From Candidatus Hydrogenedentota bacterium (GTDB lineage: Bacteria > Hydrogenedentota > Hydrogenedentia > Hydrogenedentiales > GCA-2746185), in the NCBI GenBank assembly GCA_012965445.1, contig DTSJ01000048.1, positions 1 through 5,407 of the forward strand: DNA of 5,407 bases. Direction: 5' to 3'. The notes beneath the pieces are model-generated. The model was given only the letters and a program-made list of their open reading frames with translations, was not told where the DNA came from and did no database searches. Shown one piece after another: positions 1-5,407 of this stretch. The position numbers and the translations under genes are program-made. How positions within the stretch are numbered: the first letter of the stretch is position 1; each line of letters starts with the position of its first letter.

Positions 1-561
1 CCAGATGACGAGAGCGAGCTGGACAACCGCATGGCGAGGCTGCGTTCATCGGAACAGCTTGTCATTCTGCGCGATATGAACGTGGGGGACAAAGGGGCTG
101 AGGATGAACGCGTAAGCATGGACTTCGATCAGCACCTCGGCAAGAGCTACCCATTCACTTTGAATGAAAAGCTGGCCGTCATAACCGAAAACACGCCATG
201 GCATACCGCGACCGGTGACGCAAATCCCTGGGGACAACCGATCATCCCATTGGAAATGGTCTGCGTCCTCTGCCAGTTCTCCAGTCGACAAAAAGGCTGG
301 AAAGTTCGCGAGCCGAACATCGGCCTCTTCGCCGATCTCGAAATCGGCATGATCAACGGCCCGCTCTTCGTCGGCAAGGAGTATCGTCTGGATCGCGAAG
401 TCATCGCGATAGGGGAGACACGCCGCACGGAAGGCTACTGGACGAAGACGCTCATACGCGACGGCGATACCGACGAAGTACTCGCATACACGCTTCTCCA
501 GCAGGCCGTGATGAAAGATTCATTCCCCGGCTATGCAGAAGAAGTCGCCGCAAGATCCTGA
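1..561 (+). CDS. Hotdog-fold (MaoC-like dehydratase/thioesterase type) protein, 3' part, 5' end beyond window
   Basis: The frame is open from base 1 to the TGA at 559-561, so the gene probably starts left of the window. The ATG at 31 lacks a convincing Shine-Dalgarno sequence and sits in a charged linker-like stretch. Counting from that Met, residues 30-168 look like one hotdog domain. A GDxNP motif at 62-66 (TGDANPW) resembles the hydratase-2 motif of MaoC proteins. It is followed directly by GQPIIP (68-73), then a GPLFVGKEYRL segment (110-120) typical of the long beta strands that close the fold, and a C-terminal strand ending near MKDSF. The usual hydratase His after NP is replaced (NPWG). 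The molecule may be a double-hotdog protein of which only the second domain is seen. Acyl-CoA or another thioester would be the family substrate, but activity is unproven. The gene converges on the small minus-strand gene ending at 580, with 18 bases between them and no visible terminator. Confidence 0.55.
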   Translation, partial: PDDESELDNRMARLRSSEQLVILRDMNVGDKGAEDERVSMDFDQHLGKSYPFTLNEKLAVITENTPWHTATGDANPWGQPIIPLEMVCVLCQFSSRQKGWKVREPNIGLFADLEIGMINGPLFVGKEYRLDREVIAIGETRRTEGYWTKTLIRDGDTDEVLAYTLLQQAVMKDSFPGYAEEVAARS

Positions 562-579
562 CCTGAAAATCCCGTCGAC

Positions 580-732
580 CTAGCAGCCCCGCGTGATCAC
601 TGAATCGCCGCCGTCTTCGATCGCACGAATATGCTGCTCGAGTTCGCTGATAATGTCCTGGCCCGCCCGCGATGTCTGATTGAGCTCGATGACCTGATAC
701 ATCATCACGTGTGCGAATGTTTCCTCGTCCAT
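580..732 (-). CDS. Small unrecognised protein, 50 aa; intact part of a probably longer gene
   Basis: Read on the minus strand from ATG 732 to TAG 580-582, this gives 50 residues starting MDEETFAHVM and ending SVITRGC. The composition looks like a real soluble protein: acidic, mostly helical in character, with a heptad-like stretch around QDIISELEQHIRAI (residues 25-38). I do not recognise the family. The same frame continues upstream without a stop for another 20 codons to 790, and the residues there (QLAQRLLDSGLES) also look coding, so the 732 start is probably not the native one; it also has no good ribosome binding site. The gene follows the PhyH gene on the same strand and may be co-transcribed with it. 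A plus-strand frame over the same bases (631-858) is Cys/His-rich and looks like an antisense shadow. Confidence 0.45.
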   Translation of the reverse strand: MDEETFAHVMMYQVIELNQTSRAGQDIISELEQHIRAIEDGGDSVITRGC

Positions 733-804
733 CCCGCCATCGTCGCGGGCCGATTCAAGCCCAGAATCGAGCAGTCTTTGTGCCAGTTGATATTATCCTG
801 CCAT
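733..804 (-). other. Upstream in-frame extension of the small gene, with a TAA stop at codon 4 after the likely native start
   Basis: ATG at 804-802 has a strong Shine-Dalgarno sequence and is in frame with the 50-residue ORF ending at 580. It reads Met-Ala-Gly and then TAA at 795-793, after which 20 clean codons lead into MDEET. If the stop were a sense codon (for example CAA, one transition away), the product would be 74 residues. Explanations are a nonsense mutation making a pseudogene, a base-call error in the assembly, or translation restarting downstream. A CTG at 786-784 lies 9 bases after an AGGA (799-796) and could serve as a weak non-ATG start. Confidence 0.5.
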
Positions 805-811
805 GACGCTG

Positions 812-818
812 TTCCTTT
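812..818 (-). promoter_or_regulatory. Ribosome binding site for the ATG at 804
   Basis: The minus strand reads AAAGGAA followed by 7 bases and then ATG. The PhyH gene has the same arrangement at 1762-1768: AAAGGAA, 7 bases, ATG, and its spacer matches this one at 5 of 7 positions. This similarity favours 804 as the native start of the small gene rather than 732. Confidence 0.55.
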
Positions 819-854
819 CGTTCTCTCAAACGCAAATTTTCCGCACAGGCCCTT

Positions 855-1754
855 CTAACCACGCGGGTCTTTCGTTTTAGTAATGTGATCGGCGATCTTC
901 TTGCGATCAAACCCGTATTCCGTACTCGGATAAGGGTTGTTCCTGCCTATAAGCTCCGCAAATCTCGACGAATTTCTCGCCACGATTTCGTCGCTGATCA
1001 AATCGTTCAATGGTTCCTGCTGCCGAGCATACATGCGCGAAAAATACACCGTCATCCCCACGCGCACGCCCGGAAGCGTTCGCGCCCCCGCGCAGTGCCA
1101 CAAATGTCCTGTAAAAACAATGACTGATCCCTTCGGTGCTTCCACCGGAATCGCCATCTTTCGCGTAGTACTCCCCGGGAGCGGATGAGAACAGTTCTTG
1201 TGCGAACCCGGCACCACCAGAGTCCCGCCCGCCTCATAAGTAAAATCCTCTGTACACCACATCATGTTGCACGTATGCGCGAAATTCGGCAGCGGTTCCG
1301 GAACAAACGGAGCGTCGCTGTGCATGAATTGAGGCGGATCTCCCTGCGCACGAACATGACCGTTGTTGCTGCTGATCTGGCAGCTCTCCCCCAGCAGATA
1401 GGTCACCACCGCCAGCGGCTTCTCCGCCATAACAGCCTCTTCAAAAATGCGCCCCCGATGCAGCAGTCGCTTCACAAGAAAACTTCCGCCGTCTTCCCCG
1501 GAAAGATGCATTATGTGGCCGAGTTTCTTGTCTTGTTCCCCCAGCTCAAGAATCCTCTCCCGCAGCTCATCGAAAAAAGAAGCCGGCTTCACATCGTGAA
1601 TTATCGTATACCCATACAACTCCAGCTCAACAATATTCCGCTCCAGCCCCAGCTCAAATATCTCGTCCCGCAGCCTGTTCAGCCGTTCATGCTGGGCGAC
1701 CACGTCCGGGTGTCGATTGTCTGCGTAAGCAGTTGAGACCTCTGTTTCTGGCAT
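855..1754 (-). CDS. Phytanoyl-CoA dioxygenase (PhyH) family Fe(II)/2-oxoglutarate oxygenase
   Basis: A 299-residue protein, a normal length for the family, with the start supported by AAAGGAA 7 bases upstream of the ATG. The jelly-roll core carries the metal triad: the HxD pair is H145 and D147 (in QFMHSDAPF), and the distal His is H220 (in GHLWHCAGA). R231, 11 residues after H220, is placed like the Arg that binds the 2-oxoglutarate carboxylate in PhyH. GGTLVVPGSH (176-185) is the typical strand and turn between them. Residues 1-45 are a charged helical N-terminus and 245-299 a polar C-terminal tail. No signal peptide is seen, so the enzyme is cytoplasmic. The family hydroxylates a C-H bond using O2 and 2-oxoglutarate, releasing succinate and CO2. 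Substrates vary widely (acyl-CoA, amino-acid derivatives, small natural products, phosphonates), so the substrate here is unknown. The gene is divergent from the VOC gene and followed by the small ORF. Confidence 0.9.
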   Translation of the reverse strand: MPETEVSTAYADNRHPDVVAQHERLNRLRDEIFELGLERNIVELELYGYTIIHDVKPASFFDELRERILELGEQDKKLGHIMHLSGEDGGSFLVKRLLHRGRIFEEAVMAEKPLAVVTYLLGESCQISSNNGHVRAQGDPPQFMHSDAPFVPEPLPNFAHTCNMMWCTEDFTYEAGGTLVVPGSHKNCSHPLPGSTTRKMAIPVEAPKGSVIVFTGHLWHCAGARTLPGVRVGMTVYFSRMYARQQEPLNDLISDEIVARNSSRFAELIGRNNPYPSTEYGFDRKKIADHITKTKDPRG

Positions 1755-1761
1755 GTCGCTC

Positions 1762-1768
1762 TTCCTTT
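1762..1768 (-). promoter_or_regulatory. Ribosome binding site of the PhyH gene
   Basis: AAAGGAA on the minus strand, 7 bases before the ATG at 1754-1752. It fixes the start codon of the oxygenase gene. Confidence 0.7.
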
Positions 1769-1803
1769 CCCGCCAAGATGTGAAGACGTCGAATACTCAT
1801 CCG

Positions 1804-1833
1804 ATTATATTCCCTGCAAGGCAAACGATTCAA
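1804..1833 (-). promoter_or_regulatory. Sigma-70-like promoter for the PhyH gene
   Basis: On the minus strand a perfect TATAAT (1809-1804) is preceded, after an 18-base spacer, by TTGAAT (1833-1828), which matches four of six positions of the -35 consensus. Transcription would start near 1797, leaving a leader of about 43 bases before the ATG. The -35 box overlaps the palindrome TTCAATTGAA (1829-1838). This is a visual match with no transcript evidence. Confidence 0.5.
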
Positions 1834-1843
1834 TTGAAACGAT
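1823..1843. repeat. Palindrome TTCAATTGAA overlapped by two AAACGAT direct repeats, at the PhyH promoter
   Basis: AAACGAT occurs at 1823-1829 and 1837-1843, 14 bases apart. The perfect 10-base palindrome TTCAATTGAA (1829-1838) fills the gap and overlaps the -35 box of the PhyH promoter. It could be a regulator site, but short palindromes also arise by chance. Confidence 0.35.
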
Positions 1844-1884
1844 ATGGGCTGTCAACGCTCGATCATCTCGCCTCAAACTATACG

Positions 1885-1913
1885 TTGCCCCTTCGTTACA
1901 GGAAATGTAAGAT
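1885..1913 (+). promoter_or_regulatory. Possible promoter for the VOC-fold gene
   Basis: TTGCCC (1885-1890) and TAAGAT (1908-1913) are separated by exactly 17 bases. Each matches four of six consensus positions. Transcription would start near 1920, giving a leader of about 55 bases before the ATG at 1976. The match is moderate and not backed by data. Confidence 0.4.
1896..1910. promoter_or_regulatory. Candidate operator: inverted repeat TTACA-N5-TGTAA
   Basis: TTACA (1896-1900) and TGTAA (1906-1910) form a perfect inverted repeat with a 5-base spacer. It lies in the spacer of the proposed VOC-gene promoter and touches its -10 box, so a dimeric regulator bound here would block transcription. 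A second, wider inverted repeat, TTCGTT (1892-1897) with AACGAA (1915-1920), overlaps it with a slightly different centre. No regulator gene is in the window. Confidence 0.4.
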
Positions 1914-1962
1914 GAACGAATTCGCTTATCGTGACCAATCAAAGACTAGCCAATACAACAAC

Positions 1963-1970
1963 GAGGAGAA
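1963..1970 (+). promoter_or_regulatory. Ribosome binding site of the VOC-fold gene
   Basis: GAGGAGAA lies 5 bases before the ATG at 1976. It decides the start against the in-frame GTG at 1931, which would add 15 residues (MTNQRLANTT and so on) unlike the beginning of a VOC domain. Confidence 0.75.
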
Positions 1971-1975
1971 ATCGA

Positions 1976-2365
1976 ATGGCAGCAATAGGCATCGACCACG
2001 TCGTCATCCGCGTAAAAGACATCGATCAGGGCATCGCGAACTATCAAAAGATGGGATACGAACTCACCAAAACCCTCGAAACCCCCGGCATCGGCAAACA
2101 AGCTATCTTCCGCTTCCCCAACGGCTCCTTCATCGAACTCGTCGCGCCCCTCACGCCCGACTCCGCCGTAGGCCGTGCCATCGAAAGCCGCGGCGAAGGC
2201 GTCCACTCCGTAGTCATCCAGACAGACGATTTCGAGAACTCAGTCGAGGCCATGGTCGAGAACGGCGTAAAAGTCATACAGTCCGACGATCTGAAAGACA
2301 ACGCATTCCTCCACCCGAAATCCACAAACGGCGTACTCCTGCAGATTCAAAAAGCCAAATCCTGA
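1976..2365 (+). CDS. Glyoxalase/VOC-fold protein (methylmalonyl-CoA epimerase-like)
   Basis: A 129-residue protein with the paired beta-alpha-beta-beta-beta units of the vicinal oxygen chelate superfamily. The first module starts IDHVVIRVKDID with H8 at the first metal position, and SFIEL gives E54. The second module starts GVHSVVIQTDD with H77, and its last strand NGVLLQIQ places Q123 where Glu is the most common ligand. FLHPKSTNGVL (111-121) resembles the last strand region of methylmalonyl-CoA epimerases and related lyases. The family binds a divalent metal and handles alpha-hydroxy or alpha-keto acyl compounds. Epimerase, glyoxalase-like and uncharacterised functions are all possible. The length is that of a compact single-chain VOC protein. 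It is transcribed away from the PhyH gene and converges with the importer operon, 30 bases before the oppF-like stop. Confidence 0.8.
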   Translation: MAAIGIDHVVIRVKDIDQGIANYQKMGYELTKTLETPGIGKQAIFRFPNGSFIELVAPLTPDSAVGRAIESRGEGVHSVVIQTDDFENSVEAMVENGVKVIQSDDLKDNAFLHPKSTNGVLLQIQKAKS

Positions 2366-2395
2366 ACTCGTAATATACCCGATCCGTGATTCAGC

Positions 2396-3388
2396 CTAAC
2401 CTCCGTCCGTCACAAGATGGCAGGCGACCCGATGATTGACCTCCGCTTCTCGCAGCCGCGGGTCATCCGTCCGGCACACGGCCTCGCAATGCGAACAACG
2501 CGGGTGAAAATGACACCCCGAAGGAGGATCAATCGGACTCGGCACATGACCTTCAAGGATCTCGCGCTTCCGCCGAAGGCTGGGTCGCGTCACCGGAACA
2601 GCCTTCAACAGCGCCTGAGTATACGGATGCAGCGGATTCTCAAAGATTTCGTCAACAGGCCCAATCTCAACAATGCGCCCCAGATACATCACCGCCACAA
2701 AATCCGAAATATGTCGAATCACACTAAGGTCATGTCCGACGAACAGATAAGTCAGACCGAACTTCTTCTGCAGCTCGTTCATAAGGTTCAATATCTGCGC
2801 CTGAATCGAAACATCCAGCGCAGAAACAGGTTCATCCGCCACAATAAGCTCAGGTTCAACAGCCAACGCACGCGCAATCCCGATTCGCTGGCGCTGTCCT
2901 CCGCTGAACTCGTGAGGATAACGTCCGGCACTCTCCCGCGGAAGGCCGACAAGCTCAAGCAGCTCATAAACCCGCTCAACACGCGAAGCCTTAGTCCCGA
3001 TTCCGTGAATCTTCAACGCCTCCCCGAGAATCTGCGCCACCGACATCCTCGGATTCAGCGAAGAAAAGGGATCCTGAAAAATTATCTGCATTCGACGACG
3101 CATCGAGCGCATGCCCTTGGTATTCAGCGTCCCGAGTTCAACCCCGTCATATCGTACCGTCCCCGAAGTAGGTTTTAGCAAGTCCAGTACAAGTCGCCCG
3201 GTCGTCGTTTTACCGCATCCGCTTTCACCCACAAGGCTCAGGGTTTTGCCCTTGGGGATGCTGAAAGAAACACCGTCCACAGCGCGCACAACAGAGGAGT
3301 CGCCCGACAAGAAGCCGCTCGATTTCGGAAAGTGCATTACAAGGTCTTCGACAACAAGAAGGTCTTTATCGGTGCTGAGTGTGCTCAT
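2396..3388 (-). CDS. Oligopeptide/dipeptide ABC importer, ATP-binding subunit (OppF/DppF-like)
   Basis: A 330-residue ATPase that energises peptide import on the cytoplasmic face of the membrane, as a heterodimer with the OppD-like subunit encoded just upstream. Motifs in order: Walker A GESGCGKT (54-61), Q-loop Q105 in [10 protein letters not shown], signature SGGQRQR (162-168), Walker B LIVADE (181-186) with catalytic E186, D-loop SALD (189-192), H-loop H219. The oligo_HPY C-terminal extension follows ([11 protein letters not shown] from 251), ending in a Cys-rich tail with C292, C298, C301, C305 and C323. All ATPase residues are intact. The start ATG overlaps the OppD-like stop (ATGA, 3385-3388) and has GGAGGT 9 bases upstream (3398-3403), so the two are translationally coupled. 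The ligand class (oligopeptide, dipeptide, nickel or sugar) cannot be settled from the ATPase; F-type is chosen from QDPFSSLNP and from its place as last gene. Confidence 0.92.
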   Translation of the reverse strand: MSTLSTDKDLLVVEDLVMHFPKSSGFLSGDSSVVRAVDGVSFSIPKGKTLSLVGESGCGKTTTGRLVLDLLKPTSGTVRYDGVELGTLNTKGMRSMRRRMQIIFQDPFSSLNPRMSVAQILGEALKIHGIGTKASRVERVYELLELVGLPRESAGRYPHEFSGGQRQRIGIARALAVEPELIVADEPVSALDVSIQAQILNLMNELQKKFGLTYLFVGHDLSVIRHISDFVAVMYLGRIVEIGPVDEIFENPLHPYTQALLKAVPVTRPSLRRKREILEGHVPSPIDPPSGCHFHPRCSHCEAVCRTDDPRLREAEVNHRVACHLVTDGG

Positions 3389-4419
3389 GTCGCACTCACC
3401 TCCGGAATTCCAGGCTCCGTTCCATGTGCTCGCATCACATCAGCATCGTGAAGCCAGCACGCCACGTGTTCTCCCGGATTTACCTCGCGCAGCGGTGCAG
3501 CTTCGCTCTTGCATTTATCAAAAGCGTAGGGACACCGAGGATGGAACCGACACCCGCTCGGAAAATCATCGATCGGCGGCACATATCCTTCGATGGTCGG
3601 CAATACATCGTGTTGATGTTCAATATCCGGAAGAGATTCAAATAGCCCCAGCGTATAAGGATGCTGCGGAGACTCAAACAGCGTATCAGCATCCGCCGAA
3701 TGCACTATGCGCGCGCCATACATCACGCTGACGCGATCTGCCATCTCCGCAACTACGCCTAGGTCATGCGTAATCAGCATCATTGCCATATTAAATTCCG
3801 CCTGCATTTCCTGGAGCAGATTAAGAATCTGCGCCTGAATAGTGACATCCAGCGCCGTCGTCGGTTCATCCGCAATCAGCAGTGCCGGATCGCACGCCAA
3901 CGCGATCGCTATCATGATCCGCTGCCGCATTCCCCCGGAAAGCTGGTGAGGGTATTCATCGATTCGTTTCTCCGGCGCAGGAATCCCAACCTTTATGAGC
4001 ATTTCAATCGACGCATCGCGCGCATCTCTTTTGCTCATCCCCTTGTAAAGTCGATACACCTCGGAGATCTGGGTCCCGATTCTGAATACCGGATTCAGAG
4101 ATGTCATCGGTTCCTGGAAAATCATCGAAATATCGCTCGTCCGAATCGCACGCATTTCGGACGCGCTGCATTTCAAGAGATCTTGTCCCTTGTACAGAAT
4201 TTCGCCCCCGACCACGCGTCCAGGCGGCATCGGAATCAGCCCCATCACAGACAATGCCGTCACGCTTTTCCCGCTCCCGCTTTCACCCACTATCGCCAAA
4301 GTCTCCCCGGCACCGATTTCGAAAGAGACCTCTTCTACTGCGAGCGCTTCTTCCTTCCTGATACGAAACGCCGTACTCAGGTTACGAACGCTGATTATCG
4401 GATCGTTGACGGGAGTCAT
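3385..4419 (-). CDS. Oligopeptide/dipeptide ABC importer, ATP-binding subunit (OppD/DppD-like)
   Basis: A 344-residue ATPase, partner of the OppF-like subunit. Motifs: Walker A GESGSGKS (45-52), Q-loop Q102 in [10 protein letters not shown], signature SGGMRQR (161-167), Walker B LLIADE (180-185) with E185, D-loop TALD (188-191), H-loop H218. The peptide-importer C-terminal extension begins at [14 protein letters not shown] (251-264) and carries C290, C296, C303 and C321. SGGMRQR and [10 protein letters not shown] are typical of the D rather than the F subunit. The start is 4 bases after the permease stop, and its Shine-Dalgarno sequence is weak (a GGAG 12 bases upstream, inside the end of the permease gene), which suggests translation coupled to the permease. 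It overlaps the next gene by 4 bases. Confidence 0.92.
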   Translation of the reverse strand: MTPVNDPIISVRNLSTAFRIRKEEALAVEEVSFEIGAGETLAIVGESGSGKSVTALSVMGLIPMPPGRVVGGEILYKGQDLLKCSASEMRAIRTSDISMIFQEPMTSLNPVFRIGTQISEVYRLYKGMSKRDARDASIEMLIKVGIPAPEKRIDEYPHQLSGGMRQRIMIAIALACDPALLIADEPTTALDVTIQAQILNLLQEMQAEFNMAMMLITHDLGVVAEMADRVSVMYGARIVHSADADTLFESPQHPYTLGLFESLPDIEHQHDVLPTIEGYVPPIDDFPSGCRFHPRCPYAFDKCKSEAAPLREVNPGEHVACWLHDADVMRAHGTEPGIPEVSAT

Positions 4420-4423
4420 ATCT

Positions 4424-5407
4424 CTACAGATCTCCCGAATGCAGCCGCGGATCGATTACGTCCCGCAGCGTATCACCCACAAGGTTAAACGAGAGCACCG
4501 CCAGAAAAATCGACAGACACGCGGGTGGAATCATGTGCGATGCCGTAAACATATTCTCGTAGCCGCCGCGCAGCATACTGCCCCACGAAGGCTGCGGGGC
4601 CTGCACACCGAACCCTAGCCAAGAGAGCGCTGCCTCAATCAAAACCGCCGAAGCGATCCCAAACGTTGCGCTCACCAGAATAGGTGCCATCGCGTTCGGC
4701 AGCAAATGACGAAACACGATTCGCGTAGGTCCTGCCCCAAGCGCCTTCGCAGCAATGGCAAAATCTGATTGGCGCAGACGCATAACCTCCGCCCGCGCAT
4801 ACCGCGCAACGGCAACCCAACGCGTAAGTCCAATAACGATCATCACGAACTCGATGCGTGGCGGTAGCCAGGCCATGATCGCCAGGATAATGAAAAAAGT
4901 CGGAAAGCACATAACAATTTCAATAAGCCGAGATATCAGCATATCGATCCAGCCGCCCGCGTACCCCGCCGCCGCACCAAGCACAAGACCAATCACCAGC
5001 GCAATGCCCATCGATATGAACCCGATCTTCATGGATATCCCGGCACCATAGATCAGACGCGCTGCCACGTCCCGGCCGGATTCGTCTGTACCAAGCCAGT
5101 GAACCGACGACGGCGCCTGCAGGGGATCAGTCGCCAGCTCGATTGGGCCAAAGGGAATAGGAGCCCACAAGGCCCAGTCGCGATTCACATCGAATTCGTC
5201 CTTATAGGTAAATGATTCATACCGAAACGGCTTGTCTTTCTTGATCACAAGGCTCGCCATGGGAATGTTCTGAATCGTTTCGATCACCGCCGGGAAATAC
5301 CACATGCCCTCATACCGCGTAGCGATCGGGTCGTCATTGGCAAGCATCGGCGCAAAAAAACCCGTCGCAAACAGCGACAGCACGATCGCAAGACCGATCA
5401 TCCCCAG
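4424..5407 (-). CDS. Oligopeptide/dipeptide ABC importer, permease subunit (OppC/DppC-like), 5' end beyond window
   Basis: An inner-membrane permease of the binding-protein-dependent type. Translation from the ATG at 5401 gives 325 residues, but the frame stays open through the last bases (Leu-Gly before that Met). The first membrane helix is already under way there, so the real start is probably beyond the right edge. Counting from that Met: helix 1 near 1-20, a large periplasmic segment 22-110, WLGTDESGRDVAARLIYG (102-119) which marks the OppC group, helices in roughly 123-148, 158-180, 183-199, 238-263 and 291-310, and the EAA loop around 216-236 (ending RHLLPN) that contacts the ATPases. 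FGVQAPQPSWGSML (264-277) is the typical OppC segment before the last helix. The insert with RYEGMWYFPAV and WALWAPIPFGP (29-85) resembles YejE-type permeases of the family. It stops with TAG 4 bases before the OppD-like ATG. Confidence 0.9.
   Translation of the reverse strand: MGMIGLAIVLSLFATGFFAPMLANDDPIATRYEGMWYFPAVIETIQNIPMASLVIKKDKPFRYESFTYKDEFDVNRDWALWAPIPFGPIELATDPLQAPSSVHWLGTDESGRDVAARLIYGAGISMKIGFISMGIALVIGLVLGAAAGYAGGWIDMLISRLIEIVMCFPTFFIILAIMAWLPPRIEFVMIVIGLTRWVAVARYARAEVMRLRQSDFAIAAKALGAGPTRIVFRHLLPNAMAPILVSATFGIASAVLIEAALSWLGFGVQAPQPSWGSMLRGGYENMFTASHMIPPACLSIFLAVLSFNLVGDTLRDVIDPRLHSGDL

Noticed and set aside
562..579. Terminator between the convergent hotdog gene and the small gene
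   Set aside because: The 18 bases contain GTCGAC but no stable hairpin followed by a T-run on either strand.
631..858. Plus-strand 75-residue ORF
   Set aside because: Its product is Cys/His-rich and unlike a natural protein, while the minus strand over the same bases gives a more plausible product in frame with a good ribosome binding site.
1185..1736. 183-residue plus-strand ORF
   Set aside because: It is antisense to the PhyH gene, whose catalytic motifs are intact on the minus strand.
1850..1855. Perfect TTGACA on the minus strand upstream of the PhyH gene
   Set aside because: At 17 bases spacing the -10 position reads TGAATC, a poor match; the TATAAT further downstream fits better with TTGAAT.
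1931..1975. GTG start giving a longer VOC protein
   Set aside because: No Shine-Dalgarno sequence precedes it, whereas GAGGAGAA precedes the ATG at 1976, where the VOC domain begins.
1753..2373. 206-residue plus-strand ORF across the intergenic region and the VOC gene
   Set aside because: It covers the VOC gene in another frame; the product is an Arg/His-rich shadow and has no ribosome binding site.
2362..2394. CTGAA / TTCAG pair between the convergent VOC and oppF-like genes as a terminator
   Set aside because: Only five base pairs around a loop of over 20 bases and no T-run on either side.
2417..3178. 253-residue plus-strand ORF
   Set aside because: It lies wholly antisense to the oppF-like gene, is very rich in Arg, Asn and His, and matches no domain; it results from codon bias on the other strand.
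3766..4488. 240-residue plus-strand ORF
   Set aside because: It is antisense to the oppD-like gene and the permease end, with low-complexity Arg/His/Asn composition.

Overview
The window is ordinary, tightly packed bacterial chromosome with a mid-range G+C content. Ribosome binding sites are of the Shine-Dalgarno type and intergenic gaps are short. The genes point to a heterotrophic bacterium with a metal-dependent oxygenase and a peptide importer. The sequence alone does not support naming a phylum. I see no transposase, integrase, tRNA, rRNA or CRISPR array.

Layout: (1) Positions 1-561, plus strand: the 3' part of a gene for a hotdog-fold (MaoC-like) protein, entering from beyond the left edge. 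(2) Positions 580-1754, minus strand: a phytanoyl-CoA dioxygenase (PhyH) family gene starting at 1754, followed 50 bases downstream by a small unrecognised gene. The natural start of the small gene (804) is followed by an in-frame TAA at codon 4. (3) Positions 1755-1975: a 221-base divergent intergenic region with a recognisable promoter facing each way and a short palindrome overlapping each promoter. (4) Positions 1976-2365, plus strand: a small glyoxalase/VOC-fold protein. (5) Positions 2396-5407, minus strand: three consecutive genes of an oligopeptide/dipeptide (Opp/Dpp-type) ABC importer in the order permease (oppC-like, cut by the right edge), ATPase (oppD-like), ATPase (oppF-like), with 4-base spacing and a 4-base overlap between genes.

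The two ATPases and the permease would form the inner-membrane part of an importer. The second permease and the solute-binding protein are not in the window and probably lie beyond the right edge. The PhyH oxygenase and the VOC protein are divergently transcribed from a shared control region and could be co-regulated. Their substrates cannot be read from sequence, and a link to the importer is only positional.

No clearly new system is visible. The points most worth checking are the small gene with the early stop and the palindrome overlapping the VOC-gene promoter.
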